From positions 186,001 through 250,000 of the forward strand of contig NZ_CP103288.1 of NCBI RefSeq assembly GCF_024758005.1: a stretch of 64,000 bases of DNA, in the 5' to 3' direction. Shown here in pieces: positions 16,400 to 25,239 of this stretch (within the stretch, counting starts at the first letter, position 1; each line of letters starts with the position of its first letter). Position numbers and translations under genes: made by a program. A model generated the notes under the pieces. The model did no database searches. It was given only the letters and a program-made list of their open reading frames with translations, and was not told the DNA's origin. This DNA comes from Pseudarthrobacter sp. NS4 (GTDB lineage: Bacteria; Actinomycetota; Actinomycetes; Actinomycetales; Micrococcaceae).

Positions 16400-17449
16400 A
16401 TGGAAAGCAATGCAACACACAAGATCAGCCCTCTGCGCAGGCTTACAAAGGGACTCGCTGTCGCCGCAGTGATCGGATTAACCCTCACTGGTTGCAGTGG
16501 CGGCGCCGGCGGCGAAGGAGAGGCACGCCAGCTGTTGCTCGGCCACGGTGCTGACCCGTCAAATCCCCGCTCGGTAGCGGCTGATTTCTTCAAGGACCAG
16601 CTCGCTGAATCTACTGACGGGCAGCTTACGGTCCAGGTTCAGGGGTCCGAGCAGTTGGGCAGCGACTCCGAAATGATGGTCTCCCTGGCCTCTGGAACGC
16701 TCGACCTTACGGCCAACTCCCAGGGCGCCGTGTCGTCCAACGTGCCTGAGATGGCGCTCTTTGGCCTGCCCTTCCTGTTCGAATCGTCAGAGCATGCCTA
16801 TCAGGTCGTTGACGGCCCGATCGGGGACGAGATCGCCAAGAAGGCCGAAAGCGCCGGGTTCAAGGTCCTGGCCTGGTGGGATAACGGTATCCGCGATGTC
16901 ACCAACAGCAAGCGGCCCATCAACACCCCCGAGGACATCAAAGGCCTCAAAATCCGTACGCCGAACGATCCGATGACGATCGACATTTTCAACGCCCTTG
17001 AAGCGAATCCAACCCCGATGGCCTTCAGCGAGCTCTATCTTGCGCTGCAGCAGGGTGCGGTGGACGGCCAGGAAAACCCACTGACGAACATTGCCTCGTC
17101 CAAGCTCAACGAAGTGCAGAAGCACCTGGCCCGTACATCCCACAAATACGAGGTGACGCCCTTCATCATCAGCCTCAGCACGTGGGAATCCCTGTCACCC
17201 GAGCAGCAGGAAAAAGTCCAGACTGCTGCCGACGCAGCCCGTGACAAGCAGCGCGAACTCATGACCGAGCAGATCAGCAAGCTCTCAACGGAGCTTGCAA
17301 GCAGCATGGAGATCACCACTCCGGAACTGGAACCCTTCCGGAACGCCACGTCAAGTGTTTACGACAAGTGGTCCAAGGAACACCCCGAGCTCGTCAAGCA
17401 GATCCGCGAAGAAGCCGACGAGACCCGAGCAGAATTCACAGGAAAATGA
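16400..17449 (+). CDS. dctP: TRAP transporter substrate-binding lipoprotein (DctP type)
   Basis: The 349-residue precursor has a lipoprotein signal peptide ending LTGC (Cys near residue 32). It is followed by the DctP fold with LGSDSEMMVSLASGTLDLTA, MALFGLPFLFESSEHAY, GFKVLAWWDNGIRDVTNSKR and the family motif LKIRTPNDPMTIDIFNALEA. An AAGGAGG site precedes the ATG. It delivers an organic acid or polyol-like solute to the DctQM membrane pair encoded directly downstream (four-base overlap). The substrate cannot be read from the sequence; the neighbouring enzymes suggest a short sugar or sugar derivative. Confidence 0.92.
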   Translation: MESNATHKISPLRRLTKGLAVAAVIGLTLTGCSGGAGGEGEARQLLLGHGADPSNPRSVAADFFKDQLAESTDGQLTVQVQGSEQLGSDSEMMVSLASGTLDLTANSQGAVSSNVPEMALFGLPFLFESSEHAYQVVDGPIGDEIAKKAESAGFKVLAWWDNGIRDVTNSKRPINTPEDIKGLKIRTPNDPMTIDIFNALEANPTPMAFSELYLALQQGAVDGQENPLTNIASSKLNEVQKHLARTSHKYEVTPFIISLSTWESLSPEQQEKVQTAADAARDKQRELMTEQISKLSTELASSMEITTPELEPFRNATSSVYDKWSKEHPELVKQIREEADETRAEFTGK

Positions 17450-18042
17450 AAAACCCACCCCCGGATCTCGCGATCGCTGACAGCGAAATTGAGTTCGATC
17501 CCAATAATCCACAGCCGATTGAGCAGCCTGACCCGCTCACCCTGGTAACGGACAAAGTCAACCTCTGGGCAACCTATGTCGGCGGGCTGATGGCGGTATT
17601 GGCATTCTTCGTCATCGGAGTGCTGCTTGTCATCGCCGTCATCCTACGGTTTGGCTTTAATGCCAGCTTGGACTACGCCACCGAAATCCCCACCTTCGCC
17701 TTCCCATGGCTGATTGCAGGAGGCGTCGTTGCAGCCATGGGACGGAACGGCCACCTGGCTGTGGATTACTTCGTCAACAAGGGGTCCGCCTCCCTCCAGC
17801 GCTACCTCGATGTGTTCGTCTGGGTCCTGTGCACGCTGGCCCTCGCGTTCCTTGTCTACGTCTCGACGCTCCTGATCCGCCCCTACACGTTCCAGAAGTC
17901 GCCCATCCTGGGACTTCCCATGCTACTGAGCTACGCGGCCTACATCTACATGGCCGTCAGCCTCACGGTGCAGTCCGCGGCGCGCGCCTGGACCGCTTTC
18001 CGCGGCAAAAACGTGCATTCAAAGGAGGTCCTCGGTGTTTGA
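17446..18042 (+). CDS. dctQ: TRAP transporter small permease (DctQ)
   Basis: The 198-residue protein has an N-terminal cytoplasmic extension of about 45 residues and four transmembrane helices, with the DctQ-typical TEIPTFAFPWLIAGGVVAAM and GRNGHLAVDYFV. The ATG is embedded in the dctP stop (ATGA). It forms the membrane complex with DctM. Confidence 0.9.
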   Translation: MKNPPPDLAIADSEIEFDPNNPQPIEQPDPLTLVTDKVNLWATYVGGLMAVLAFFVIGVLLVIAVILRFGFNASLDYATEIPTFAFPWLIAGGVVAAMGRNGHLAVDYFVNKGSASLQRYLDVFVWVLCTLALAFLVYVSTLLIRPYTFQKSPILGLPMLLSYAAYIYMAVSLTVQSAARAWTAFRGKNVHSKEVLGV

Positions 18043-19306
18043 GGTCGCTATCGCTGTTCTCGTCTTCATCGTCCTGCTGGTCATCAGCGTCCCTGTTTCC
18101 TTCTCACTGTTCATCGCCACCCTGGCCGGCCTGGCCCTCGTGGGCACATACCCGCTGCAGATCGTGGCCCAGCAATCGTTTGCGCCCGCATCCAACTTCC
18201 TGTTCCTGGCGATACCGTTCTTCATCCTGACGGCAGACCTGCTCGCGAGCGGCAAGCTCGGCCAGACCGTGATCGGGCTTGCCACAAAGCTCGTGGGCCG
18301 GTTCCGCGGCGGTGTGGGCCAGGCAAGCGTAGCCACGTCCGTTGTGTTTTCCGGGGTTTCCGGTTCTGCCGTTGCTGACGCCTCCGGACTGGGATCCGTC
18401 CTCATTCCCTGGAGCAAGAAAGTTGGCTACCCGGGGCCGTTCAATGCCGCAGTGAATGCGTCCTCGTCGGTGATCGGGGTCATCCTGCCCCCGTCCATCC
18501 CGATGATCCTCTTTGCCGCCACATCGGGTGTATCTGTAGCAGCCATCTTCCTGTCCGGGCTCGTGCCCGGAATCATCCTGGCTGTTGCCTACTTCGTCGT
18601 GTGCTGGGCAGTTGCCGCCAAAAAGGGCTTTCCCCGGATCAAGGTCCAGTTCAACCTGCGGAACCTCATGCGGGATCTCCTGCTCGCATTGCCGGCAGTG
18701 CTGATGCCGATCATCATGATCCGCGTCGTGCTGCTGGGCGGCATCGCCACCGTCACGGAAGTTGCTGTTCTTTCAGCTCTCTACGCCGTGCTGATCCGAC
18801 TCATTTACAGGGACATCACGTTCCGCGGACTCCTCAACTCTCTGGTGAATACGGCAGCAGCCACCGGCGTAGTCATGCTGCTGATCATGATGTCCGAAGC
18901 GCTGAGCTGGTTCCTGACAGTTCAGCGCGCACCCCAGGAAATAGCAGAATCACTGCTGGCCAATGTCGGTTCTCCTTTGCTCATTCTGCTGCTCATCAAC
19001 CTCATCCTGCTCCTCATCGGCGCATTCCTGGACATGTCCCCGGCCATTCTTCTGCTGACCCCGGTGCTCATGCCCATCGCAGACGCCATCGGCCTGGACC
19101 CGATCCAGCTCGGCATGATCATGATCCTCAACCTGGGCATCGGACTCTTCACACCGCCGGTGGGAACAACGCTCTACATATCTACAGCCATTGCCAAGGA
19201 GCCCATCGAGAAAACTGTGATGGCCCTGTTGCCGTTCTACGCCGCATCTGTGGCTGTCCTCCTGGCCGTGACGTATATTCCTGCGCTCACCAGCTTCGGG
19301 CGATAG
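18035..19306 (+). CDS. dctM: TRAP transporter large permease (DctM)
   Basis: The 423-residue protein has about twelve hydrophobic segments and the conserved motifs IPFFILTADLLASG, GVSGSAVADASGLGSVLIPW, SSSVIGVILPPSIPMILFAA and LGIGLFTPPVGTTLYISTAI. It begins at a GTG overlapping dctQ by eight bases, with AAGGAGG upstream. DctM is the ion-coupled translocation subunit of the importer. Confidence 0.92.
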   Translation: MFEVAIAVLVFIVLLVISVPVSFSLFIATLAGLALVGTYPLQIVAQQSFAPASNFLFLAIPFFILTADLLASGKLGQTVIGLATKLVGRFRGGVGQASVATSVVFSGVSGSAVADASGLGSVLIPWSKKVGYPGPFNAAVNASSSVIGVILPPSIPMILFAATSGVSVAAIFLSGLVPGIILAVAYFVVCWAVAAKKGFPRIKVQFNLRNLMRDLLLALPAVLMPIIMIRVVLLGGIATVTEVAVLSALYAVLIRLIYRDITFRGLLNSLVNTAAATGVVMLLIMMSEALSWFLTVQRAPQEIAESLLANVGSPLLILLLINLILLLIGAFLDMSPAILLLTPVLMPIADAIGLDPIQLGMIMILNLGIGLFTPPVGTTLYISTAIAKEPIEKTVMALLPFYAASVAVLLAVTYIPALTSFGR

Positions 19307-19354
19307 CCACTGCAAGCTCCACAATTCATGTTTCCAATTCGGAGGAATGCCGAA

Positions 19355-20182
19355 ATGTTCAACCCCAGACTCGGCTGCTCATCCATCAGCTTCCGCCACC
19401 AGGACCTGGGCACCGCCCTCCAGACCATAGCGGGCCTTGGCTTCGAGGAAATCGATCTGGGCGCCCTTCCCGGCGTGTGCAACCACGTCCCGTATGAACT
19501 GGACATGGCAGCTGTTGCTGCTGTTTCCGCTGAAGTGAATGCATCCGGTCTCCGGGTGCGCTCCGTGAACGGGGACATCGGCGACCTCAACGCCGTACTC
19601 GGCACCGAGGAAACGGCTGCCCGCGGCCGGCACCTGGATGCGCTCCTGGCTCTTACGGCCAACATCGGAGCACAGGCCCTTGTCCTGCCGTGCGGTGCCC
19701 TCAGCCATGCCCCTGTCCGGAACCTCGGACAGGATCTGGACACCGTTGTGGAGCAGCTGCAGCGGGCCCGGCAGCGGGCGGCTGACTTCGGCGTCGAACT
19801 CTGGACCGAGTCCCTGCACTTCCTCCGCCTGTGCTGGAACCTGGAGCGGGCAGAGCTGCTGGCCCAGCGGCTGGAAGGCTCCGGCGTCGGGATTGTCATG
19901 GACTTCAGCCACATCGTCGCTGCCGGCGAGGATCCCCGGGAGTACCTGGCACGGCACCGGGGACGTATTGCCCACGTCCACCTGCGCGACGCCGTTCCGG
20001 GAAATATCAACCTCAGCATCGGAAACGGCCATGCGGACTTTGCCGCAGGCCTCAGACAGCTTTCCGCGGATGGCTACACCGGCCACTTCTCCCTGGAACT
20101 TGAGACACGGGATGTCGTCACCAACGACGAACGGCCGGCAGCCGCCGCCAAAGCAGCCAGCTTCATCTCAGATCTCATCTGA
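19355..20182 (+). CDS. Sugar isomerase/epimerase (xylose-isomerase-like TIM barrel)
   Basis: The 275-residue protein belongs to the AP-endonuclease-2/xylose-isomerase-like fold. It has LGCSSISFRHQDLGTALQTI at the start, metal-ligand stretches ELWTESLHFLR, GIVMDFSHIVAAGEDP and IAHVHLRDAV, and HFSLELET near the end. The ATG at 19355 has GGAGG nine bases upstream. Such enzymes isomerise or epimerise ketoses and phosphosugars using a divalent metal. In this operon it is a good candidate for an aldose-ketose step at the head of the pathway, for example apiose to apulose or an erythrulose epimerisation. Confidence 0.85.
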   Translation: MFNPRLGCSSISFRHQDLGTALQTIAGLGFEEIDLGALPGVCNHVPYELDMAAVAAVSAEVNASGLRVRSVNGDIGDLNAVLGTEETAARGRHLDALLALTANIGAQALVLPCGALSHAPVRNLGQDLDTVVEQLQRARQRAADFGVELWTESLHFLRLCWNLERAELLAQRLEGSGVGIVMDFSHIVAAGEDPREYLARHRGRIAHVHLRDAVPGNINLSIGNGHADFAAGLRQLSADGYTGHFSLELETRDVVTNDERPAAAAKAASFISDLI

Positions 20183-20235
20183 ACCACCACATCAAAGCAC
20201 TCATCAAAACCACTTATTGCCAACGTAGGAGCATC

Positions 20236-21012
20236 ATGAGCAACACCATCCAGCGCACCGCCGTCCTCACCGGAGCTACCTCCGAGCGTGGCATTGGTAT
20301 CACCACCGCCCGCCGCTACGCCCGCGAGGGCTGGGGCGTCGTCATCCTGGACCTCGACGGCGAGAAGTCCGCCAAGGTGGCAGCCGAGATCGGCAACGAA
20401 TTCGGCGTCCCGGCGTACGGGCACGAGATCGATGTTGCCAATGAAGGGTCCGTCAACGCGGCCTACCAGGCAGTCAGGGCTGAAGTCAGCCAAGGTAACC
20501 TGCCGCCGGTCGGCGCTCTTGCCAACATCGCCGGCATCACCTCACCGCTTCCATTCCTGGAGACCACGCTGGAGCTGTGGCACAAGGTCATGGACGTGAA
20601 CGCCACTGGCACCTACCTGGTGACCAAGGCCTTCCTGCCGGACATGATCGACAACGGCTGGGGCCGGATCGTAAACATGTCCTCAGTCTCCGCCCAGCGT
20701 GGCGGCGGCGTGTTCGGCAAGGTTCCCTACTCCGCTGCCAAGGCAGCCATCCTGGGCTTCACCAAGGCACTTGCCCGCGAACTGGGTACCACCGGCGTCA
20801 CGGTCAACGCCATCACCCCCGGCGCCGTGGACACCAACATCCGCGTGGGCAGCACCGAGGAGCAGGAAGCGGCCATCAACGCCGGTATTCCCCTGGGCCG
20901 GAACGCCACCACGGAGGAAGTCGCCGCCGTCATCACCTTCCTGTCCTCCGAGGACTCGGCGTACCTCACGGGTACCACCATCGACATCAACGGCGGAAGC
21001 CACATCCACTAA
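20236..21012 (+). CDS. Short-chain dehydrogenase/reductase
   Basis: The 258-residue classical SDR has TGATSERGIG (cofactor binding), NIAGIT in place of NNAG, the catalytic Ser in NMSSVSAQ, YSAAK and a C-terminal DINGGSHIH. It sits between the isomerase and the dihydroxyacetone-kinase-like gene. An oxidoreductase here could make or reduce the ketose, such as a tetritol to tetrulose step. Cofactor preference cannot be decided, although the Asp in ILDLDGEK favours NAD. Confidence 0.88.
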   Translation: MSNTIQRTAVLTGATSERGIGITTARRYAREGWGVVILDLDGEKSAKVAAEIGNEFGVPAYGHEIDVANEGSVNAAYQAVRAEVSQGNLPPVGALANIAGITSPLPFLETTLELWHKVMDVNATGTYLVTKAFLPDMIDNGWGRIVNMSSVSAQRGGGVFGKVPYSAAKAAILGFTKALARELGTTGVTVNAITPGAVDTNIRVGSTEEQEAAINAGIPLGRNATTEEVAAVITFLSSEDSAYLTGTTIDINGGSHIH

Positions 21013-21058
21013 CAGCCCAGCCAGCCCAGCTACATCACGGACGTCAAGGAAGCCCATC

Positions 21059-22816
21059 ATGACAAGAATCTTCAACGATCCCTCGGACTTTGCCGAGGAG
21101 GCCCTGGCGGGCTTTTGCGACGTCCACGCCGACCTGGTGCGCCAGGTTCCCGGCGGAGCCGTCCGGCGCGTCCGTTCTGCGAAACCCAAGGTGGCGGTCC
21201 TCGCCGGTGGCGGTTCCGGCCATTACCCGGCGTTCGCTGGCCTCATCGGAACGGGATTTGCGGACGGCGCCGTGGTGGGCAACATTTTCACCTCGCCCTC
21301 CGCCCAACAGGCCTACTCGGTGGCCAAGGCAGCTGAGTCAGGCGCCGGCGTCGTGTTCACCTACGGCAACTACGCCGGCGACGTGATGAACTTCGGTATG
21401 GCCAGCGAACGCCTTGCTGCGGAAGGCATTGCCGTCGAAAACGTGCTGGTCACTGACGACATCGCCAGCGCCCAGCCGTCCGAAGCGGGTAAGCGCCGCG
21501 GTATTGCCGGTGACTTCACTGTCTTCAAGATCATGGGTGCAGCCGCCGAAACGGGTGCGGACATGGCTAAGGTGGTCCGTCTGGGCCGGAAAGCAAACTC
21601 CCGGACCCGCACCATCGGCAGCGCCTTTTCGGGCTGCACGTTTCCCGGCGCGGATTCACCGCTGTTCTCCCTTCCGGAGGGGCAAATGGGCCTGGGGCTC
21701 GGGATCCACGGTGAGCCAGGGCTGCTCGACACAGACCTGCCGCCGGCAAAGGAGCTCGGCCGTGAGCTGGTGAACCGCCTGCTCGCCGAAACTCCGCCGA
21801 ATGCGGGGGACCGGATCGCGGTAATCCTCAACGGACTCGGTTCCACCAAGCACGAAGAACTCTTCGTACTCTGGGGGACAGTGGCACCCCTCCTCCGCGA
21901 GGCCGGCTACACCCTGGTGATGCCAGAAGTCGGAGAGCTCGTCACCAGCCTGGACATGGCAGGTGTCTCACTCACCGTCACCTGGCTCGATGAGGAACTC
22001 GAGCCCCTCTGGGTTGCCCCTGCAGAAACACCCGCCTACCGGCGCGGCAACGCAGTCCGGGAAGCCGGAGCTGTGGCCGTTGAAGGAGTGTCCGACGACG
22101 GCGCGGCCGCTGATGCGTTCGTCGCCACCGAAGGATCCCGGCAATATGCCACTGCCTGCGTTGCTGCGCTGGACGCCGCCCGGTCCTTGCTGCACGATGC
22201 CGAGGAGCGCCTCGGCAGGATGGATGCGGTTGCCGGCGACGGCGACCACGGGCGGGGCATGGTGCGTGGGATTGACGCCGCTGCCTCGACCGCTTCCGCC
22301 GCCCTGGAACAAGGCGCCGGGGCCGGAGACGTACTGGCAGCTGCAGGTGATGCCTGGGCAGACAAGGCCGGCGGAACATCCGGCGTCCTGTGGGGAGCAG
22401 GGCTCAGGGCACTCGGGGAAACACTGGGCAACGGCTCCATTCCGGAAGCCCGGGAGCTGGGCGCCGCCATAACCGCCTTTGCGGACCGTATTGTGCAGCT
22501 CGGCAAGGCGGAAACCGGCGACAAGACCATGGTGGACGCCCTGCTGCCTTTTGCTGCGGGCTTCAACCGCCTGGTGGCGGAAGGCGTACAGCCTGGCGCG
22601 GCATGGGAAGAAGCTGCCGGCGACGCGACAGCCGCCGCCGAAGCCACTGCTCAACTTCTTCCGCTGAAGGGCCGCGCCCGGCCGCTGGCGGAGAAGAGTT
22701 TGGGCACCGCCGACCCGGGTGCCACATCGCTGGCGATGATTTTCACCGTGATGGGTCCCCACCTGACAACGGTTCCCACCACGTCACCATACAAGAAGGT
22801 TGGATCACAAGCATGA
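21059..22816 (+). CDS. Dihydroxyacetone-kinase family (DhaK-DhaL fusion) ketose kinase
   Basis: The 585-residue protein fuses a DhaK domain (KVAVLAGGGSGHYPAFAGLI, VVFTYGNYAGDVMNFGMA, LGLGIHGEPG) with a DhaL nucleotide domain (MDAVAGDGDHGRGMVRGI, ADKAGGTSGVLWGAGLRALG, GDKTMVDALLPF). This is the ATP-dependent single-chain type. Homologues phosphorylate dihydroxyacetone, glyceraldehyde or erythrulose; the operon with an RpiB-like isomerase matches known tetrulose pathways. The ATG at 21059 follows the SDR gene by 46 bases, and the stop overlaps the next start. Confidence 0.9.
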   Translation: MTRIFNDPSDFAEEALAGFCDVHADLVRQVPGGAVRRVRSAKPKVAVLAGGGSGHYPAFAGLIGTGFADGAVVGNIFTSPSAQQAYSVAKAAESGAGVVFTYGNYAGDVMNFGMASERLAAEGIAVENVLVTDDIASAQPSEAGKRRGIAGDFTVFKIMGAAAETGADMAKVVRLGRKANSRTRTIGSAFSGCTFPGADSPLFSLPEGQMGLGLGIHGEPGLLDTDLPPAKELGRELVNRLLAETPPNAGDRIAVILNGLGSTKHEELFVLWGTVAPLLREAGYTLVMPEVGELVTSLDMAGVSLTVTWLDEELEPLWVAPAETPAYRRGNAVREAGAVAVEGVSDDGAAADAFVATEGSRQYATACVAALDAARSLLHDAEERLGRMDAVAGDGDHGRGMVRGIDAAASTASAALEQGAGAGDVLAAAGDAWADKAGGTSGVLWGAGLRALGETLGNGSIPEARELGAAITAFADRIVQLGKAETGDKTMVDALLPFAAGFNRLVAEGVQPGAAWEEAAGDATAAAEATAQLLPLKGRARPLAEKSLGTADPGATSLAMIFTVMGPHLTTVPTTSPYKKVGSQA

Positions 22817-23304
22817 ACGCAACAGGGCAAACTACCGGTCTGCGGCTCATCGTGGGCGCCGATGAGGCAGGCGTTGACTACAAGGACAAGATCCTCGAGG
22901 ACCTCCGGCAGGATCCCCGGGTCAGCCAAGTGATCGATATTGGAGTCAACCGTTCCGATGCTCTGGATGACTTCACCAAGCCGTACCCTTACGTGGGAAT
23001 CGCGGCGGGCGAAATGATCAGGGACGGTGCAGCGGACCGCGCCATCCTCTTCTGCGGCACCGGAATCGGCGTTGCCATCGCAGCCAACAAGGTGGAGGGA
23101 ATCAGGGCCACCGCGGCCCACGATTCCTTCTCCGTGGAACGCTCCATTCTGTCCAACGACTGCCAGGTCCTCACCATGGGCCAGCGCGTGGTGGGCATCG
23201 AACTTGCCCGCCGGCTCGCCAGGGAATGGATCGGGTACACCTTCGATCCTGCCTCCGCCTCTGCAGGCAAAGTCAAGGTCCTCACGGACTTCGAAGCGTG
23301 CTAG
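22813..23304 (+). CDS. RpiB/LacAB-type sugar-phosphate isomerase
   Basis: The 163-residue protein has the RpiB fold motifs IVGADEAGVDYKDKIL, YVGIAAGEMIRDG, ILFCGTGIGVAIAANKVEGI (catalytic Cys region) and a shortened C-terminus. It overlaps the kinase gene by four bases. In tetrulose pathways RpiB homologues convert D-erythrulose-4-phosphate into D-erythrose-4-phosphate, which a transketolase would then use. That would explain the split transketolase across the divergent promoter. Genuine ribose-5-phosphate isomerase activity remains possible. Confidence 0.88.
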   Translation: MNATGQTTGLRLIVGADEAGVDYKDKILEDLRQDPRVSQVIDIGVNRSDALDDFTKPYPYVGIAAGEMIRDGAADRAILFCGTGIGVAIAANKVEGIRATAAHDSFSVERSILSNDCQVLTMGQRVVGIELARRLAREWIGYTFDPASASAGKVKVLTDFEAC

Positions 23305-23314
23305 GCCTGTCCCC

Positions 23315-23590
23315 TTGCAGGAAGGTGACCAGGCTTATCGTTACCGTGACTGGAGCCGCCTGATCGGCACTCCGGTGGAGGTCCGGAAGGACTTCGAGCT
23401 GGTGCGGGCGGGCGTCGTGGAGGACGCCATGCAGGACTCTTCGGCGCTGTGGCTCGCCGCGGATGCCGCCGGTGGAAGGGCCCTTTTCGCGGCTGCGGAA
23501 GGCTACGAAGTATGGATCCGGCCCCACGAGCTTGACGGGAAGCTCTGCTACAAGATGTCTGCCCATCACCTTCAAAAGCCGCCAGTCTGA
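23315..23590 (+). CDS. Small conserved hypothetical protein, paralogue A
   Basis: The frame gives about 91 residues with DWSRLIGTPVEVRKDFELVR, AGVVEDAMQDSSALWLAADA, GRALFAAAEGYEVWI and KLCYKM. The only initiator in a sensible place is a TTG at 23315, with no convincing ribosome site, so the 5' end is uncertain. The minus-strand gene at 23937-24128 encodes a related protein. I know of no function; small relatives of this kind occur in Arthrobacter-type genomes. Confidence 0.55.
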   Translation: MQEGDQAYRYRDWSRLIGTPVEVRKDFELVRAGVVEDAMQDSSALWLAADAAGGRALFAAAEGYEVWIRPHELDGKLCYKMSAHHLQKPPV

Positions 23591-23936
23591 TGCACTTTTA
23601 GCTCAATGAGCAACCTCCTCCGCTCCAAAGCGTCAAGAGCAGGCCCGTTGCGTCATTGAGGGGGCGCGGCTCGTTTGGTCGAGCGCTGAGCTCGGGCGCA
23701 GAATGCGGCGTGCTCGCTTCGCTGATGAGCAAATCCACGAGGCCGGCCAGAGCCTTTGCCAAAACAACTCCTAATTGGTTTGACCAATCCTCCCAGCCCT
23801 TCTATGGGGGTCCACCATGTTCTATCGGCAATAATTAGGCTGCAGTGGCAGCTGTGTGAGCAGACGTTTCGGACTGAGTTCCGCAGCTCGGTTGATCTGG
23901 GGTGTTTGTTTCAGCGCCGGTTACCTTGTAGTGGAA
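23591..23936. other. Intergenic region between two converging operons
   Basis: Besides the palindrome at 23774, I see only a short frame (MRRARFADEQIHEAGQSL from about 23703) that faintly resembles an IS3 OrfA start but ends after 23 residues. No terminator hairpin is obvious. Confidence 0.4.
23774..23788. promoter_or_regulatory. Orphan palindrome of GntR-operator type
   Basis: ATTGGT and ACCAAT form a perfect inverted repeat around TTG. This half-site is typical of FadR/VanR-like GntR operators, but no gene starts near it on either strand. Confidence 0.4.
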
Positions 23937-24128
23937 TCAAACGCGTTTTTCGACGGCCCAGGCCTGGTAAAAGTCGGCTTTCTCGAAGAGTCGTCGGCCC
24001 TCGGCCATTGAGTGGATCCACATGATCCGTCCGTCGTGGGTGACAGCGTCTACAATTCCGCTGCAGATTATGTTGCCCTGTTGCCGGATTTCAACGCTGG
24101 CACCGATGAGGGTGCACCAGTCTTCAAT
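23937..24128 (-). CDS. Small conserved hypothetical protein, paralogue B
   Basis: The frame reads about 63 residues (DWCTLIGASVEIRQQGNIIC, SGIVDAVTHDGRIMWIHSMA, EGRRLFEKADFYQAW) and aligns throughout with the protein at 23315-23590. No ATG, GTG or TTG is present in frame close to the conserved start; the best placed codon is ATT at 24128, so initiation is unusual or the gene is truncated. It follows the racemase stop by 16 bases and may be the last gene of that operon. Confidence 0.45.
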   Translation of the reverse strand: MEDWCTLIGASVEIRQQGNIICSGIVDAVTHDGRIMWIHSMAEGRRLFEKADFYQAWAVEKRV

Positions 24129-24144
24129 GCGCCTGTGTGTCCTG

Positions 24145-25194
24145 TCAGTACTCCGATTTCCAAGGTTTTCCCACCACGAAGCCTTCTTGGAAGGGGTCGG
24201 ACGGGTCGAGGACTAGTTGGTTGAGTGAGGTGATCCAGGCCCGGCCGGAAATAGCCGGGATGACCGCTGCATAGGGACCGAGCCGTGTTGTGTCTTCAAT
24301 GCGGGCGTCGAACTGGCTGCCGATGAGTGACTCGGGTCGGAACAACTGGCCGGGTTTGAGCTCACCGCGGGCATGCAGTAGGGCAAGGCGTGCTGACGTT
24401 CCCATCCCGCACGGTGAGCGGTCCAGCCGCCCTGGGGAAACTATGACGGCGTTCTTGGACCTGACCATTTCTGCGCCGTCCGGAGCGTCCTCACGGATGA
24501 GCGGGCCGGTAAACGAGGTATTGGTGATCCCGGGAATCCGAGGATTAGTGGGGTGACGGACCTCGAGCTGCTCGGCTGCTGCCTTCTTGATGCGCTGCCC
24601 AAGGTCATAGAGCACAGCCTCCTGGCCCGCTTCCAGCGGGATCCCCACCGAACCTGCATCGACGAAGGCAAAGGTCATTCCACCGTAGGCGACGTCGACA
24701 CTCACCTTTCCCACTCCCGGTACATCGATCTTGGCGTCCTGGTGGTAGACGAAGGCGGGCTGATTTACCAGCTTGACGCGTTCGACCTTGCCGCTGGCAC
24801 ACGTTGCCTCAATCCCAATGAGACCGGCCGGGGACTCAAGAACCAGATGGGTCACCGGCTCCGTCATCGGCAGCATGCCGGTTTCCAACAGTACGGTTGC
24901 CACGCACATGGTGTTGGAGCCGGACATGGCAGGGTATTCGGTGGATTCGAGGATGATGTAGCCAAAGTCGGCGTCCGGGTTGTTGGATGGCAGGACGACG
25001 TTCGCGTTGTGCCACACGGCCCCGCGGGGTTCGCAGAGGAGGAGTTTGCGCAGGTGGTCGAGGTGCTCTGAGAAGTGGAGCATCTTGTCGAACATCGTCT
25101 CGCCTGGGACAGGGCCGACACCACCGACCACCACCTTGCCGGACTCGCCTTCGGCGTGGGCATCGACCACGTTGAGCATGCGGCCGAATCTCAT
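24145..25194 (-). CDS. Proline racemase superfamily enzyme (hydroxyproline epimerase or 3-hydroxyproline dehydratase), copy 1
   Basis: The 349-residue protein has the superfamily fold motifs VDAHAEGESGKVVVGGVGPV, PAMSGSNTMC and DRSPCGMGTSARLA. The first catalytic position is Ser91 in MSGSN, where proline racemases have Cys in MCGH; the second is Cys262. A Ser/Cys pair is known in trans-3-hydroxyproline dehydratases, and I believe also in some 4-hydroxyproline 2-epimerases, so the two cannot be separated here. It ends a long catabolic operon with flavin oxidase and DHDPS-family genes, which favours a hydroxyproline role. Confidence 0.85.
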   Translation of the reverse strand: MRFGRMLNVVDAHAEGESGKVVVGGVGPVPGETMFDKMLHFSEHLDHLRKLLLCEPRGAVWHNANVVLPSNNPDADFGYIILESTEYPAMSGSNTMCVATVLLETGMLPMTEPVTHLVLESPAGLIGIEATCASGKVERVKLVNQPAFVYHQDAKIDVPGVGKVSVDVAYGGMTFAFVDAGSVGIPLEAGQEAVLYDLGQRIKKAAAEQLEVRHPTNPRIPGITNTSFTGPLIREDAPDGAEMVRSKNAVIVSPGRLDRSPCGMGTSARLALLHARGELKPGQLFRPESLIGSQFDARIEDTTRLGPYAAVIPAISGRAWITSLNQLVLDPSDPFQEGFVVGKPWKSEY

Positions 25195-25239
25195 GGTCTT
25201 CCTTTCAGGGCGCTTCTGCGGACAAACGACGAGGGGTGG

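Noticed and set aside
23703..23774. Short frame resembling the start of an IS3 OrfA
   Set aside because: Only 23 residues with weak likeness and no inverted repeats or second frame.
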